DNA of 64,000 nt from Erysipelotrichaceae bacterium (GTDB lineage Bacteria; Bacillota_I; Bacilli_A; Erysipelotrichales; Erysipelotrichaceae): assembly GCA_022772735.1 (NCBI GenBank), contig JALEZD010000015.1, positions 41,948-105,947 of the forward strand, given 5' to 3'. Position numbers and translations under genes: made by a program. Below, in pieces: positions 1-9,825 of the stretch (its first letter is position 1; each line of letters begins with the position of its first letter). Under the pieces are notes generated by a model. It saw only the letters and a list, made by a program, of their open reading frames with translations, ran no database searches and was not told the origin of the DNA.

Positions 1-604
1 CATCCTGTATATCTTTCATCAAATTAACAACCTGTGCTTGAATAGATACATCTAATGCTGAAATAGCTTCGTCCGCAATAATTAACTTAGGATTCATTAT
101 TAATGCTCTTGCAATACCAATTCTTTGCCTTTGTCCCCCTGAAAATTGATGAGGATATCTTGTGGCATGTTCTTTTGAAAGTCCAACTTTTTCTAAAATA
201 TTGTTAACCTTTTCATCTATTTCTTCTTGTGAAGAACAAACCTTTTGAATTTTTAACCCTTGCGCAATTATATCTTTTACTTTTTTTCTTGGATTTAAAC
301 AAGCCATCGGATCTTGAAATATCATCTGCATGTTTACTCTTAGATATTTTTCATCATCTTTAGATAACTTTTTATCACTAACACATTTCCCATCAAAAAT
401 TACTTTTCCATCTGTAATATCATACAATCTAATAATTGAACGCCCAGTTGTTGATTTACCACTTCCACTTTCTCCAACAAGACCATATGTTTCACCTTCA
501 TATATTTCAAAGCTAATTCCATCGACTGCTTTAACAACATAGTTTCCGTTTGCTTTAAAATATTGTTTTAAATTTTCGACTTTTAATAAAGGAGTTTTAT
601 TCAT
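1..604 (-). CDS. oppF: Oligopeptide ABC transporter ATPase OppF (partial)
   Basis: This is the second nucleotide-binding subunit of an oligopeptide importer. It hydrolyses ATP at the inner face of the membrane to drive peptide uptake with OppA, B, C and D. The reading frame starts at the ATG at 604-602, after GGAGG, and runs off the left edge, so the C-terminus is missing. Visible motifs are Walker A (GESGSGKS), a Q-loop (QMIFQDP), the ABC signature (FSGGQRQR) and Walker B (LIIADEAISALD). The start codon overlaps the oppD stop (ATGA), which indicates translational coupling. The second residue of the Walker B exit is Ala (DEA rather than the usual DEP), a common and tolerated variant. Confidence 0.93.
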   Translation of the reverse strand, partial: MNKTPLLKVENLKQYFKANGNYVVKAVDGISFEIYEGETYGLVGESGSGKSTTGRSIIRLYDITDGKVIFDGKCVSDKKLSKDDEKYLRVNMQMIFQDPMACLNPRKKVKDIIAQGLKIQKVCSSQEEIDEKVNNILEKVGLSKEHATRYPHQFSGGQRQRIGIARALIMNPKLIIADEAISALDVSIQAQVVNLMKDIQD

Positions 605-1677
605 ATATTTTCCTCCCTAATTTTCATTTTATCAATTCTATCTCTTAGCTCTTTAGGCATTTCAATTTTGGGAGCCCTTGGATCACATAACCAGCTACTT
701 ACTCTATGTTGCCCACCAACATCAAACAAAGGTGGTTCTTCTTTAAAATCAATTTTTAAAGCATATGGATTTCTTGTAGCAAATGCATCACCAACAACTC
801 TATCCAACAAGTTAGGTGGACTACCCTCAATCGCAAATAATCTATCACTATTTGTTTCAATATCAGGCATACTGCTTAATAATCCCCATGTATATGGGTG
901 TCTTGGATCATAAAAAATTTCATTTATATTTCCCTTTTCAATTATTTTTCCTGCATACATAACCGCAACATAATCCGCAACTTTTGCGACTACTCCTAAA
1001 TCGTGGGTAATATAAATAACAGAAATATTTCGTTTTGTTTGTATTTCTTTAATTAATTCAAGTATTTTTGCTTGAATTGTTACATCTAAAGCTGTTGTTG
1101 GCTCATCACAAATTAATATATCTGGATCCCCACTAAGTGCAATCGCAATTACAACTCTTTGTCTCATTCCACCTGATAATTGATGTGGATATTGATTTAT
1201 TCTAATTTCTGGTTTTTCAATTCCTACAAGCTGTAATAAATTTAACGCTTTTTCTTTTGCCTCTTTTTTAGAAATCTTTTTATGTTCAAGCATCGTTTCC
1301 ATTATTTGATTACCAATAGTCATTGTTGGATCTAAAGAAGTCATTGGATCTTGAAACACCATTGCAATATTTTTTCCACAAAATTTATATCTAATTTCTT
1401 TTTGACTCATTTTAACCAAATCAGCTTTTTGTAAATTACCATTTTCATCTTTATAATTATAAATTATTGATCCGCTATCAATTTTACCATTTGGACTTAA
1501 AATACCTAAAATAGTTTTAACAGTGACCGATTTACCTGAGCCAGATTCACCAACAATCGCAATTGTTTCTCCCCTAAATAAATCTAATCTTACACCTCTA
1601 ATCGCATTCACTTTACCGCTACTAGTTTCAAATGAAATATTTAAATCACGGATAGATAATACTCTTTCTTTTTCCAT
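601..1677 (-). CDS. oppD: Oligopeptide ABC transporter ATPase OppD
   Basis: This is the first ATPase subunit of the peptide importer, 358 residues, the usual length for OppD/DppD. Walker A (GESGSGKS) is at about residues 43-50. A Q-loop (MVFQDPMTSLDP), the signature LSGGMRQR, Walker B (LICDEPTTALD) and the H-loop (YITHDLG) follow in order. The C-terminal OppD/F extension (RHPYTWGLLSSMPDI...GSPPNL) is present. The start at 1677 has GGAGG upstream and lies 8 nt after the oppC stop. The gene is in the middle of a minus-strand oppA-B-C-D-F operon. Confidence 0.95.
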   Translation of the reverse strand: MEKERVLSIRDLNISFETSSGKVNAIRGVRLDLFRGETIAIVGESGSGKSVTVKTILGILSPNGKIDSGSIIYNYKDENGNLQKADLVKMSQKEIRYKFCGKNIAMVFQDPMTSLDPTMTIGNQIMETMLEHKKISKKEAKEKALNLLQLVGIEKPEIRINQYPHQLSGGMRQRVVIAIALSGDPDILICDEPTTALDVTIQAKILELIKEIQTKRNISVIYITHDLGVVAKVADYVAVMYAGKIIEKGNINEIFYDPRHPYTWGLLSSMPDIETNSDRLFAIEGSPPNLLDRVVGDAFATRNPYALKIDFKEEPPLFDVGGQHRVSSWLCDPRAPKIEMPKELRDRIDKMKIREENI

Positions 1678-1685
1678 AAATCCTC

Positions 1686-2693
1686 CTACATTTGTTTCAT
1701 TTTTGGATCAAATGCATCTCTTAATCCATCCGCAAATAAATTAAAACTAAGCATAAGTAATGCTAAAACTATTACTCCACTAAACAAAATATGTGGATAA
1801 ATTGTCAGTGACTTATACCCTTCAGAAATTAATGAGCCAAGCGATGCCATTGGTGCAGGAACACCTAGTCCAACAAATGATAAAAATGCTTCAGTAAATA
1901 TTGCATTAGGTATAGAAAACATACTCATAATAATTATTTGACCAAAAATGTTAGGTAAAATATCTTTAAAAATAATTGCCATATTTTTTGCACCAAGTGT
2001 TTTTGAAGCAAGTATAAACTCTGATTCCTTAATTTTTAAAACTTGTGCTCTTGCAATTCTACTCATACCAATCCATCCTGTAATCATAAGTGCAAAAATA
2101 ATTGATGAAATCCCCGAAGGTAATATAAGCCCTAAAAGTGTCACAATTACAAGTGTTGGTATTCCATTTAAAATTTCTGCAATCCTTTGCATTACAATAT
2201 CGACTTTTCCACCAAAATATCCTGAAATAAGTCCATAAACCATCCCAATAAATATATCAATAGCAACTGCTGTAAATGCAATTATGAGTGAAATTCTTGT
2301 ACCCTCCCAAACTCTTGTAAATATATCTCTTCCTTGTGTATCACTTCCAAACCAATAATACACATCATCAAATCCTTTACTAATATATTGATTAACCCCT
2401 TTATATACACCATCAAAAATTTTAAAGTTTTCTAAAAACGGGATTCTTGGAACAAGTGATGCATGTTCAATGATAATTGATTTATATGTATGTTCATTCA
2501 AATGTGGTCCTATAATAGCCATAATAGTTATTAAAATAATAACTATACCCCCTATAACAGCACCTTTATTTTTCATAAAGCTATTAAAAACATCTCTACC
2601 ATAACTTGAAGATATATAGTTCCTATCAATAAGATGTTGACCTTTATCATATGCCAAAGTAAAGTCATCATTTATTTTTTTGTTTTCTTCCAT
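1686..2693 (-). CDS. oppC: Oligopeptide ABC transporter permease OppC
   Basis: This is one of the two membrane permeases of the peptide importer. The protein has an N-terminal cytoplasmic segment, a first membrane helix (about residues 50-70 from the chosen start), a large extracytoplasmic loop (FGSDTQGRDIFTRVWEGTR, typical of OppC) and further helices. The EAA-loop region (EFILASKTLGAKNMAIIFKD) contacts the ATPases. I place the start at 2693 (MEENKK) rather than at upstream ATG codons, because a GGGGGT ribosome binding site lies just before it. The gene begins immediately after the oppB stop. Confidence 0.93.
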   Translation of the reverse strand: MEENKKINDDFTLAYDKGQHLIDRNYISSSYGRDVFNSFMKNKGAVIGGIVIILITIMAIIGPHLNEHTYKSIIIEHASLVPRIPFLENFKIFDGVYKGVNQYISKGFDDVYYWFGSDTQGRDIFTRVWEGTRISLIIAFTAVAIDIFIGMVYGLISGYFGGKVDIVMQRIAEILNGIPTLVIVTLLGLILPSGISSIIFALMITGWIGMSRIARAQVLKIKESEFILASKTLGAKNMAIIFKDILPNIFGQIIIMSMFSIPNAIFTEAFLSFVGLGVPAPMASLGSLISEGYKSLTIYPHILFSGVIVLALLMLSFNLFADGLRDAFDPKMKQM

Positions 2694-2694
2694 A

Positions 2695-3630
2695 TTAATT
2701 ACCCCCTTTAGCAACACGAATCCTTGGATCAATAATTCCATATAATATATCGATAATAAACATTACAAATATGTATAAAAATGAATATATAAATGCACAA
2801 GCAATTACCACATTATAGTCATTATTTTGAATTGCCAAAACCATTAATGAACCAATACCTGGAATCGCAAAAATTCTTTCAATAACCATCGATCCAGTAA
2901 GTAACCCTACAAGAATTGGTCCCATTACCGTAATAATTGGGATAAGTGTATTTCTTAATGCATGATTTAATATAACCTTATATTCTTTTACACCCTTAGA
3001 TCTAACTAAAAGCATATATTCAGAATTAAACACATCAATCATTTCAGAACGAGTAAATCTTGCGATATTTGCAATTGTAAACATAGATAATGAAATTGTT
3101 GGTAAAACAGACGATAACGCAGGTTTTGAAACATTATATAAAATTGGAAACCACCCTAATTTAAAACCAATAAAATAAGCCAAACCTAATGCAATAACAT
3201 ACGATGGTATACTCACACCTAATATTGAAAATACAGAAAACAATGTGTCAATCCATGTATTGTGTTTAACCGCTGCAATAGTACCAAATAACAATCCTAT
3301 TAAACTACCAAGTATCATTGCTTGTAATCCAATTCTTATTGAAACACTAAATCTTTCTGCAATCATAGTGCTAACATCTAAATTTTTATTAATTACATAA
3401 GATAACCCTAAATCACCAGATAACATATTTTTTGCATAATTTAAAAATCTAATTATAAATGGTTGATCTAAACCATATTTTGCGTATAGAAGTAGTCTTT
3501 GAGATTCTGTTAGCTTTTCATCATTAAATGGTGAACCAGGCATAAATTCAAGCATTAAAAATAACACAAACAATATCGTAAAAAGCGTTGCTAAACTAAT
3601 TAATAATCTTTTAATAATATATTTACTCAT
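2695..3630 (-). CDS. oppB: Oligopeptide ABC transporter permease OppB
   Basis: This is the partner permease of OppC, 311 residues. It shows the OppB pattern: an N-terminal helix starting MSKYIIKRLL, the motif EFMPGSPFNDE, five to six membrane helices and an EAA-like loop (YMLLVRSKGVKEYKVILNHALRN). The start at 3630 follows AAGGAGG. It is the first gene after a hairpin that separates it from oppA, so permease/ATPase expression may be lower than that of the binding protein. Confidence 0.94.
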   Translation of the reverse strand: MSKYIIKRLLISLATLFTILFVLFLMLEFMPGSPFNDEKLTESQRLLLYAKYGLDQPFIIRFLNYAKNMLSGDLGLSYVINKNLDVSTMIAERFSVSIRIGLQAMILGSLIGLLFGTIAAVKHNTWIDTLFSVFSILGVSIPSYVIALGLAYFIGFKLGWFPILYNVSKPALSSVLPTISLSMFTIANIARFTRSEMIDVFNSEYMLLVRSKGVKEYKVILNHALRNTLIPIITVMGPILVGLLTGSMVIERIFAIPGIGSLMVLAIQNNDYNVVIACAFIYSFLYIFVMFIIDILYGIIDPRIRVAKGGN

Positions 3631-3652
3631 TTAATCCTCCTTAATAAAAATA

Positions 3653-3677
3653 TTAGAGTGACTTAACGCCACTCTAA
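3653..3677 (-). terminator. oppA-oppB intercistronic hairpin
   Basis: Read on the minus strand, TTAGAGTG pairs with CACTCTAA around a 9-nt loop and is followed by TATTTTTATT. It sits 16 nt past the oppA stop and just before the oppB ribosome binding site. This is a classical intercistronic terminator or processing hairpin that lets the binding protein be made in excess of the membrane subunits (inference). Confidence 0.75.
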
Positions 3678-3693
3678 CACTTAGCTAAACATA

Positions 3694-5319
3694 TTACTCA
3701 GCTTTAACAACATGACGATAATTATCAACTCCAGCTGTATGGAATTCGATACCACTAACTTTTGGATTAATCATCAAAGCACCACCATTTTGGTAAACAG
3801 GAACTACTGCAACATCTTCACTTACAAGTATTTTTTCTGCTTCAACCAATGATTCCCATCTTTTTAAAGAATCTGATGCATATTCACCACTAATTGCTTT
3901 ATTAACAAGTTCATCGTATTTTGCACTAGAATATTTGCCATGATTCATCGCAGAACCACTTAAGAATAAATCAATGTATGTTTGAGGATCTGCATAATCT
4001 GGTCCCCAACGATGTAATGCTATTTGATATTGTTGTTCTTTCATAAGTTGCAATCTAGTTTTCTTTGGTTTACTGTTTAAAGTTACAGTTATTCCTTTTA
4101 AATTTGTTTCCAAGTTGTTTTGGATATATTCAGCAACTGCTTTACTTGCTTCTGAATCTTCAAATAATAACTCTATAGTTACATCTTGTCCAAGTTCTTT
4201 TTTTGCTTCTTCATAGTATTTTAAAGCTTCACTAGGATCATAAGAAGTTAAATCACTTACTTCTTCACGATAATCTTTTCCATTTGGACTAGTCGCAAAT
4301 TTTTCAGGAATAATTCCATTTGCTTCTATTGAACCATCTTTTAAAACATTTTTTGCAATTGTTTCTCTATCAATTGCATATGAAATTGCTTTTCTTAGAT
4401 TTAAATTTGCTAAAGATTCTACTTGATGATTTATTGATAAGAACCATAAATATCCTTGCAATCTTTCTGTAAAACCTGCTTCATTTTTATATGCATCTAC
4501 CATTTCCCCAGAAAGTTTAACAACATCTAGATTTCCTGATTGGAATTCTAACATCGCTGATTGTGTATCTTGAATAAATCTAAATTCGATTTTTTCTTGT
4601 TTATAACTTGCAGCATCATAATATTCTGTATTTTTAACAAAAGAATATCCATTACCTGGTGTCCAACTTTCCATTACATATGGACCACTATAAATAAGGT
4701 TTTCTGGTGTTGTAGCATATTGAGAACCTTGACTTTCATAATATTCTTTATTTAATGGATAAAAACTTGGGAATGACATTAATCCCAACAAGAAATCACA
4801 AGGAATACTTAAATTAACTTCAAATGTTTTATCATCAACAGATTTAATGCCTAACTCTTCAACACCTTTTTCTCCTGAAATAACTTCTGCAGCATTAACT
4901 ACATGTATTGTATCTAATAAATAATTGTATTCAGAAGATGTTTCAGGATTTGCAAGTCTTTGCCATCCAAACACAAAATCATTTGCTGTTATTGGAGTAC
5001 CATTAGACCACTTTGCATCTTTTAAATAAAATGTATATTTAAGCCCATCATCACTAACTTCCCATTTTTCTGCCAAATCAGATTTAACAATTCCATTTGC
5101 ATCAACTTCAACTAATCCTGCCATTGCAAGAGTCAAAGCAATAAATGAAGTACCATCTGTCGCAATACTTTGATCCATTGAACTTAAATCTGTATCTGTC
5201 GCAACGACTACTGAATTACTACTTGTCGACTGTGTAGCACTACCCTTACTACCAAAACAACCACTAAGAGTTGTAAACGATAAAATAATAAGTAATAAAC
5301 TCTTTAATTTCCCTAACAT
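3694..5319 (-). CDS. oppA: Oligopeptide-binding lipoprotein OppA
   Basis: This is the extracellular solute-binding protein of the importer, family SBP_bac_5, 541 residues. It has a lipoprotein signal peptide with lipobox LSGC (Cys21), so it is expected to be lipid-anchored to the membrane. The mature part shows typical family landmarks: the motif WSNGTPITANDFVFGWQRL, and near the C-terminus RWGPDYADPQTYIDLFLSG. It is the first gene of the operon, with a sigma-A-type promoter directly upstream and AAGGAGG before the start. It may carry peptides other than generic oligopeptides; specificity cannot be read from sequence. Confidence 0.95.
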   Translation of the reverse strand: MLGKLKSLLLIILSFTTLSGCFGSKGSATQSTSSNSVVVATDTDLSSMDQSIATDGTSFIALTLAMAGLVEVDANGIVKSDLAEKWEVSDDGLKYTFYLKDAKWSNGTPITANDFVFGWQRLANPETSSEYNYLLDTIHVVNAAEVISGEKGVEELGIKSVDDKTFEVNLSIPCDFLLGLMSFPSFYPLNKEYYESQGSQYATTPENLIYSGPYVMESWTPGNGYSFVKNTEYYDAASYKQEKIEFRFIQDTQSAMLEFQSGNLDVVKLSGEMVDAYKNEAGFTERLQGYLWFLSINHQVESLANLNLRKAISYAIDRETIAKNVLKDGSIEANGIIPEKFATSPNGKDYREEVSDLTSYDPSEALKYYEEAKKELGQDVTIELLFEDSEASKAVAEYIQNNLETNLKGITVTLNSKPKKTRLQLMKEQQYQIALHRWGPDYADPQTYIDLFLSGSAMNHGKYSSAKYDELVNKAISGEYASDSLKRWESLVEAEKILVSEDVAVVPVYQNGGALMINPKVSGIEFHTAGVDNYRHVVKAE

Positions 5320-5346
5320 ACTATCCCTCCTTAAAAATATAATACA

Positions 5347-5375
5347 AGGATAGTTCTTATGAAAGTTTTTGTCAA
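5347..5375 (-). promoter_or_regulatory. opp operon promoter
   Basis: On the minus strand a perfect -35 (TTGACA, 5370-5375) is followed after 17 bp by TATCCT (5347-5352). It lies about 30 nt upstream of the oppA start and reads into it. Confidence 0.7.
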
Positions 5376-5441
5376 CAAAAAATGTAATTTTTTCATTATT
5401 TTTATGTAAAAGTTTTCAATAGTGAATGAAAAGTATTAAAA

Positions 5442-5464
5442 AAGGAAGTTTTTTTTACTTCCTT
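5442..5464 (-). terminator. Terminator after the pyrophosphatase gene
   Basis: On the minus strand AAGGAAGT pairs with ACTTCCTT around an A-rich loop and is followed by a T-run. The stem begins within the stop codon of the pyrophosphatase gene. Confidence 0.8.
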
Positions 5465-7097
5465 ATAACATTTTTATAGCCATTGATAATTTGGGAATAA
5501 GTTGTTGTTTTCTGGAAATAATATTTTGATCATATCCAGAATTTTCATCAAATTTTTGCTCAATTAAATCTTTCATGACATGAGATAATGGTCCATAAAA
5601 TAAAACTAATGAACCTTCCGCAAGCACATGAGTGAAAAGCATAACAAGTAAATCAACTTTTTTATCCGCCTGTTCTTTTTCCATATTCTTCTTAAATTCA
5701 GGCAATATTTGTTGTACATCTGCCATATTGACATAATTTGTTTGAGCCACAGCTATACTGTATTCTCCCATTTCATAATGTTTTAAATCTCTATTTAAAA
5801 GCTCATGTGGACTTCTTTCTAACAGTGAAACTGATGCGCTTAACATTTCAGTCGCATATTCATCAATATTTTCAATTTCAGCTCTTTGTGCCAACCATTT
5901 AGCAATGTTTTTATCTAAATCAGTCGTAGTTGCTGACTTGAAATTCAATGTATCAGACAATATTGCACTTAAAAGTACTCCACTTATATCTTTACTAGGA
6001 ATAATTCCATTTTCTTGATATAAAAGTGCAACAATTGTCGCAGTACATCCACATTTCATATTCCTATAAAAAATCGGCTTTTCAGTTTGTATATCCCCAA
6101 TGTGATGATGATCAATAATTTCTTCAATTGAAGCATCCATTATATTTTTTATTGCTTGATTTTTTACGCTGTGATCTACAAGTACAAACTTTTTTCTTTT
6201 ATAATTTTGCATATGATATCTAGATATTGCACCCACAACTTTACCTTCGATATCTAGTACTGGATAACTTCTTACCCTACTTTTCATCATTTTACTTGCA
6301 ACATCATTCACATATTCATCTTCATAAAAACTTAAAATAGACTTAGTCATTATTTGTTTAATAGAAAATGATTCATTAATAACAGTAGCAACAGCCATTG
6401 TATCTAACTTCGTTTTTAAAATTGCACAACAATTATCTTTTGCAAGTTTTATTATTTCTTCATCAACCCATTGATCACATGTAATAACCAAACATTTTAC
6501 ACCTGATAATATTAATTCTTTCTGTTTGTTAAAACCATCAGAAAGTATACATATGCTATTTTTAAATTCTTGATGGTAATTACTTGTTTCAGTTAATGTC
6601 ACAACAAAAACTTTACCATTGCTAGAAAATGTGGGTGGATTGTAAATTATATCAGCAGAAATAGTTTTTGCGATAGACTCTAATGATGAGGTTGCCATTA
6701 AGTCATACAATTCTTCATTCGAAAGCATCCTTATTAAAGATAAGTTGGAAGTTGAAACAATCCCAACAAGTTCTTCCTTATCATTTAAAACAAAAAGTGA
6801 TCTATTACTAGTTCCAGATATCCTATCCCAAGCTTCATGCAAAGAACTATTTTCATTAATTAAGTTAGGAGTATCCATATCTATGTCTCGAATTTGACTT
6901 CTTGCATCTTTTAAAAGCAATGGATTTTCCATATTAAATCTATTTAAAATAAATTTTGTTTCATCATTTAATGGACCAAGACGACAAGCAATAGCTTTTT
7001 CACCAAGTTGACGTTTAAGCTCTGCATACGCAAGCGCAGAACATATAGAGTCTGAATCTGGGTTTTTGTGCCCAATCACATATAAATAATCATCCAT
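5463..7097 (-). CDS. ppaC: Manganese-dependent family II inorganic pyrophosphatase with CBS domains
   Basis: It hydrolyses pyrophosphate to two phosphates in the cytoplasm. The DHH-family catalytic parts are visible: GHKNPDSD at residues 9-16, a D-x-L-N-F-K-S motif (SDTLNFKS) and DHHHIGDIQ in the middle. A long insertion between the first motif and the rest (about residues 65-300) contains two CBS segments (including SILSFYEDEYVNDVASKMM) around a DRTGG-like domain. This marks the nucleotide-regulated CBS-PPase subclass. The total of 544 residues is normal for that class and much longer than the ~310 of plain PpaC. I start at 7097 (MDDYLYV) because AGAGGTG precedes it. The downstream DHHA2 domain ends in SRKQQLIPKL. 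Confidence 0.92.
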   Translation of the reverse strand: MDDYLYVIGHKNPDSDSICSALAYAELKRQLGEKAIACRLGPLNDETKFILNRFNMENPLLLKDARSQIRDIDMDTPNLINENSSLHEAWDRISGTSNRSLFVLNDKEELVGIVSTSNLSLIRMLSNEELYDLMATSSLESIAKTISADIIYNPPTFSSNGKVFVVTLTETSNYHQEFKNSICILSDGFNKQKELILSGVKCLVITCDQWVDEEIIKLAKDNCCAILKTKLDTMAVATVINESFSIKQIMTKSILSFYEDEYVNDVASKMMKSRVRSYPVLDIEGKVVGAISRYHMQNYKRKKFVLVDHSVKNQAIKNIMDASIEEIIDHHHIGDIQTEKPIFYRNMKCGCTATIVALLYQENGIIPSKDISGVLLSAILSDTLNFKSATTTDLDKNIAKWLAQRAEIENIDEYATEMLSASVSLLERSPHELLNRDLKHYEMGEYSIAVAQTNYVNMADVQQILPEFKKNMEKEQADKKVDLLVMLFTHVLAEGSLVLFYGPLSHVMKDLIEQKFDENSGYDQNIISRKQQLIPKLSMAIKML

Positions 7098-7107
7098 ATA
7101 AACACCT

Positions 7108-7944
7108 CTAATAACTAATAATTTCTGCTCCATCTTCACAAATTAAAATTTGATGTTCAACCTGTGCAGAATCTTTTCCATCTTTTGTGTATATTGTCCA
7201 TCCATTGTATTTATCAATCACAACATCAGGAGTACCAACATTTATCATAGGTTCAATTGTAAAAATCATACCCGGAACCAAAAGCATACCAGTCCCTTTT
7301 GTACCCACATGACTTACAAAAGGTTCCTCATGAAATTCTAAACCAATGCCATGCCCCCCTAATTTTGTAACAACACTATAACCATTTTTATGGGCATGTT
7401 CACTAATTGCAGCACCAATATCACCTATATATCCCCAAGGTTTTGCAGCTTCAATACCTAGCTTCAAACATTCTTTTGTAACTTTTACAAGTCTCTTTCG
7501 TTCTTCACTAACTTCACCAATTTCAAACATCCTTGATGCATCACCATAATAACCTTGTACAATAGTTGAAACATCTACATTAATTATGTCTCCACTCTTT
7601 AATTTTTTAAGTCTACTCGGTATTCCATGACAAACTTCTTCATTAATTGATGTACAAACATTTTTAGGAAATCCTTCATATCCATAAGGAGCACATTTAC
7701 CACCATTTTCAGTAGTAAACTTGTATACTAAATCATCAATTTCTTGTGTATTCATTCCAACTTTTATATTAGACTGAACAAAATTTAAAACTTCTGTATT
7801 TAATTTTGCGGCAGCCTTTATTTGCTGTATTTGCCATGGAGTTTTTATCAAACTAAAATCAGGTACTATATCCCCTTTTTGTTTGTGATATTCCATTTTA
7901 TCTTTTATTCTTTGTATATAATCTTTATATGATTCTTTTTCCAT
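7108..7944 (-). CDS. map: Type I methionine aminopeptidase
   Basis: It removes the initiator methionine from nascent proteins. All five metal ligands of the pita-bread fold are present: two Asp in NVDVSTIVQGYYGDASRMF, His in GGHGIGLEFHEEP, Glu in FTIEPMIN and Glu in SAQVEHQIL. At 278 residues it has a ~40-residue N-terminal extension (about residues 1-35 before TPWQIQQIKAAAKLN) that shorter bacterial enzymes lack. I see no zinc-binding cysteines in that extension. It ends 10 nt before the pyrophosphatase start and probably shares a transcript with the dUTPase upstream. Confidence 0.94.
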   Translation of the reverse strand: MEKESYKDYIQRIKDKMEYHKQKGDIVPDFSLIKTPWQIQQIKAAAKLNTEVLNFVQSNIKVGMNTQEIDDLVYKFTTENGGKCAPYGYEGFPKNVCTSINEEVCHGIPSRLKKLKSGDIINVDVSTIVQGYYGDASRMFEIGEVSEERKRLVKVTKECLKLGIEAAKPWGYIGDIGAAISEHAHKNGYSVVTKLGGHGIGLEFHEEPFVSHVGTKGTGMLLVPGMIFTIEPMINVGTPDVVIDKYNGWTIYTKDGKDSAQVEHQILICEDGAEIISY

Positions 7945-7946
7945 TT

Positions 7947-8459
7947 TTACCTCTTTGTGGTGCTACCAAAGCCACCATTTCTAACAGTATTTACATCATC
8001 ATCCTCAACAATACCATATTGTAAAAATATACCTTGAACAATCCCATCATGTTTATTGATGCTGAATGTTTTATTTTCTTTTGTATCATTTGTAAGTTTA
8101 ATGAATATATGTCCCTCATTATCAGAATAAAAATAATCACTATCAATGATGCCAACCGTATTGTTTACCTGTAATCTAAATTTAAATCCCCAACTACTTC
8201 TTGGAAATAAACAAAGTACCCAATCTTCCTTTATTTCTACTCTAATTCCTGTAGGAATTTTAATTTCTTCATTAGGTTTTAAACTAAATGAAATAGGTGT
8301 ATAAAAATCATAACCTGCAGAACCTTTTGTAGCTCGTGTAGGCAATTTGATTTCATTATATATTTCGTTTGCTTCTTCGTATGTTGAATTAAATTCTTTA
8401 ATCCAGTCATTAATAAATCTATCTTGACTTACTTTATAAAATTTAGCTATTTTATTCAT
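7947..8459 (-). CDS. dut: dUTP diphosphatase (trimeric dUTPase family)
   Basis: It is likely to cleave dUTP to dUMP and pyrophosphate, keeping uracil out of DNA. All five dUTPase motifs are recognisable: ATKGSAGYDFYTP (motif 1), FPRSSWGFK (motif 2), GIIDSDYFYSDNEG (motif 3), KHDGIVQGIF (motif 4) and the Gly-rich NGGFGSTTKR tail (motif 5). The N-terminal ~35 residues precede the first motif and are not typical of the minimal enzyme. The stop is 3 nt from the map start, so the two genes are co-transcribed. A dCTP deaminase-like relative is less likely because of motif 5. Confidence 0.88.
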   Translation of the reverse strand: MNKIAKFYKVSQDRFINDWIKEFNSTYEEANEIYNEIKLPTRATKGSAGYDFYTPISFSLKPNEEIKIPTGIRVEIKEDWVLCLFPRSSWGFKFRLQVNNTVGIIDSDYFYSDNEGHIFIKLTNDTKENKTFSINKHDGIVQGIFLQYGIVEDDDVNTVRNGGFGSTTKR

Positions 8460-8492
8460 TATAAAAACTCCTTATTAATACAATACCATAAT

Positions 8493-9767
8493 TTATATAC
8501 TTTTCCCATTATTTAAAAGTATTATCCAATTCGCAATTACTACATCTATCGGATTAAGCATATAAATAATATCGTCACTCATTATTCTTTTTTCATCATA
8601 TAAAATTTGATTTATCACCTTAGAAATCATACCCACTCTATTTAAATCATCAAAAAATTCTTTTATTTTATCGATATTTAAGCTAGGAAGTATTTCATAT
8701 TCTTTATCAAATCCCTTTTTAAAAGTATCTAAAATGATATTTTCAATTTCAAAATAATCATAAACCTCATCTTTTTTCATATCTAAAATTTCCATGATTT
8801 CATCAATAACTCCATAATTCAAATCATCTACATCTAAAAATGTTTTATGTTGCTTATTCATAAAGTATTTAGTTAAATTAGAATCATCATTTAAGTTGTT
8901 ATTTTTATTGAAATTCGGTTCAATTTTTAAAAACAAAATATAAAATTCGCTAAAAAAAGTAGGATTTTCAAACTTTTTGAATGTATATTTAAATCCGTCA
9001 TACATCCCAAACTTTTTGTACACATCATTGAAACCATATCTTATATTTCTATCAATTACTTCTCTATCAAAATCTAAAAAACTTCCTAATTCAAATCTAG
9101 GGAAAATATATTCAACAAATTTTGTTTGTAAATATCTTGGATGTGTAACATTTGAATTTAAATCAATAACAATAATATTATTTGCACCATTGCTTAATGC
9201 CAAGTTTATTGGTAAATTATCAAAATACCCTCCATCAATAAATGATTGGTTTTCAAATTTATGGATTGGAAACGCAGGAAAACAAGAAGCAGAAGAAATT
9301 AAATAATCAACTCCTTTTTCAAGCATCATTTTCTTATCAATGAAAACAGGTTTTAAATTAGGATAAGAAACCGCAACAGCAAAAAAATCAATTTTAGATT
9401 TTTTAAGTTTTTTTGCATCAAATAAAGTTTCTATCATTTTTTTAAATGGTGATATATCTGCACCAGAATCTTGTATGTATTTTTTAAAAAAAGAAAGAAT
9501 CATGTTTTTATTATTTACAATTTCTTCAAATTTAAAATCAATTTCTTTTATACCACTAACAACATCATTTAATTTAATATTATCCCAAAGTTTATACAAT
9601 TCTTCATAGTCACCTTGTGCAACCATGCATCCATTTAAAGCTCCAATAGATGTTCCAGTTACAATATCAAAATTATATCCCAATTTTTTTAAAGCCTTTA
9701 TAGCACCAATTTGGTAAGCCCCTTTACTACCACCACCTGCAAGAACAAGTGCATTAACCTTTTCCAT
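8493..9767 (-). CDS. Patatin-like phospholipase
   Basis: This is a predicted serine acyl hydrolase of the patatin family. The N-terminus carries the oxyanion motif GGGSKGAYQIGA, followed by the nucleophile elbow GTSIG (catalytic Ser) and the dyad Asp in IDGGYFDNLP. The rest (about residues 230-424) is unassigned and Phe/Asn/Lys-rich. No signal peptide is visible, so it is probably cytoplasmic or membrane-associated. The start at 9767 (MEKVN) follows AAGGAGGT. Its substrate is unknown; membrane phospholipids or lipoteichoic precursors are possible. Confidence 0.88.
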   Translation of the reverse strand: MEKVNALVLAGGGSKGAYQIGAIKALKKLGYNFDIVTGTSIGALNGCMVAQGDYEELYKLWDNIKLNDVVSGIKEIDFKFEEIVNNKNMILSFFKKYIQDSGADISPFKKMIETLFDAKKLKKSKIDFFAVAVSYPNLKPVFIDKKMMLEKGVDYLISSASCFPAFPIHKFENQSFIDGGYFDNLPINLALSNGANNIIVIDLNSNVTHPRYLQTKFVEYIFPRFELGSFLDFDREVIDRNIRYGFNDVYKKFGMYDGFKYTFKKFENPTFFSEFYILFLKIEPNFNKNNNLNDDSNLTKYFMNKQHKTFLDVDDLNYGVIDEIMEILDMKKDEVYDYFEIENIILDTFKKGFDKEYEILPSLNIDKIKEFFDDLNRVGMISKVINQILYDEKRIMSDDIIYMLNPIDVVIANWIILLNNGKSI

Positions 9768-9790
9768 ATTACCTCCTTGTAACATAAACA

Positions 9791-9811
9791 AAAAAAGTCG
9801 AATAATCGACC
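9791..9811 (-). terminator. Terminator of the tRNA cluster
   Basis: On the minus strand GTCGA-TTAT-TCGAC is followed by seven T residues, 15 nt downstream of the last tRNA and just before the patatin gene. Confidence 0.75.
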
Positions 9812-9825
9812 TATCTTCTGTTCAA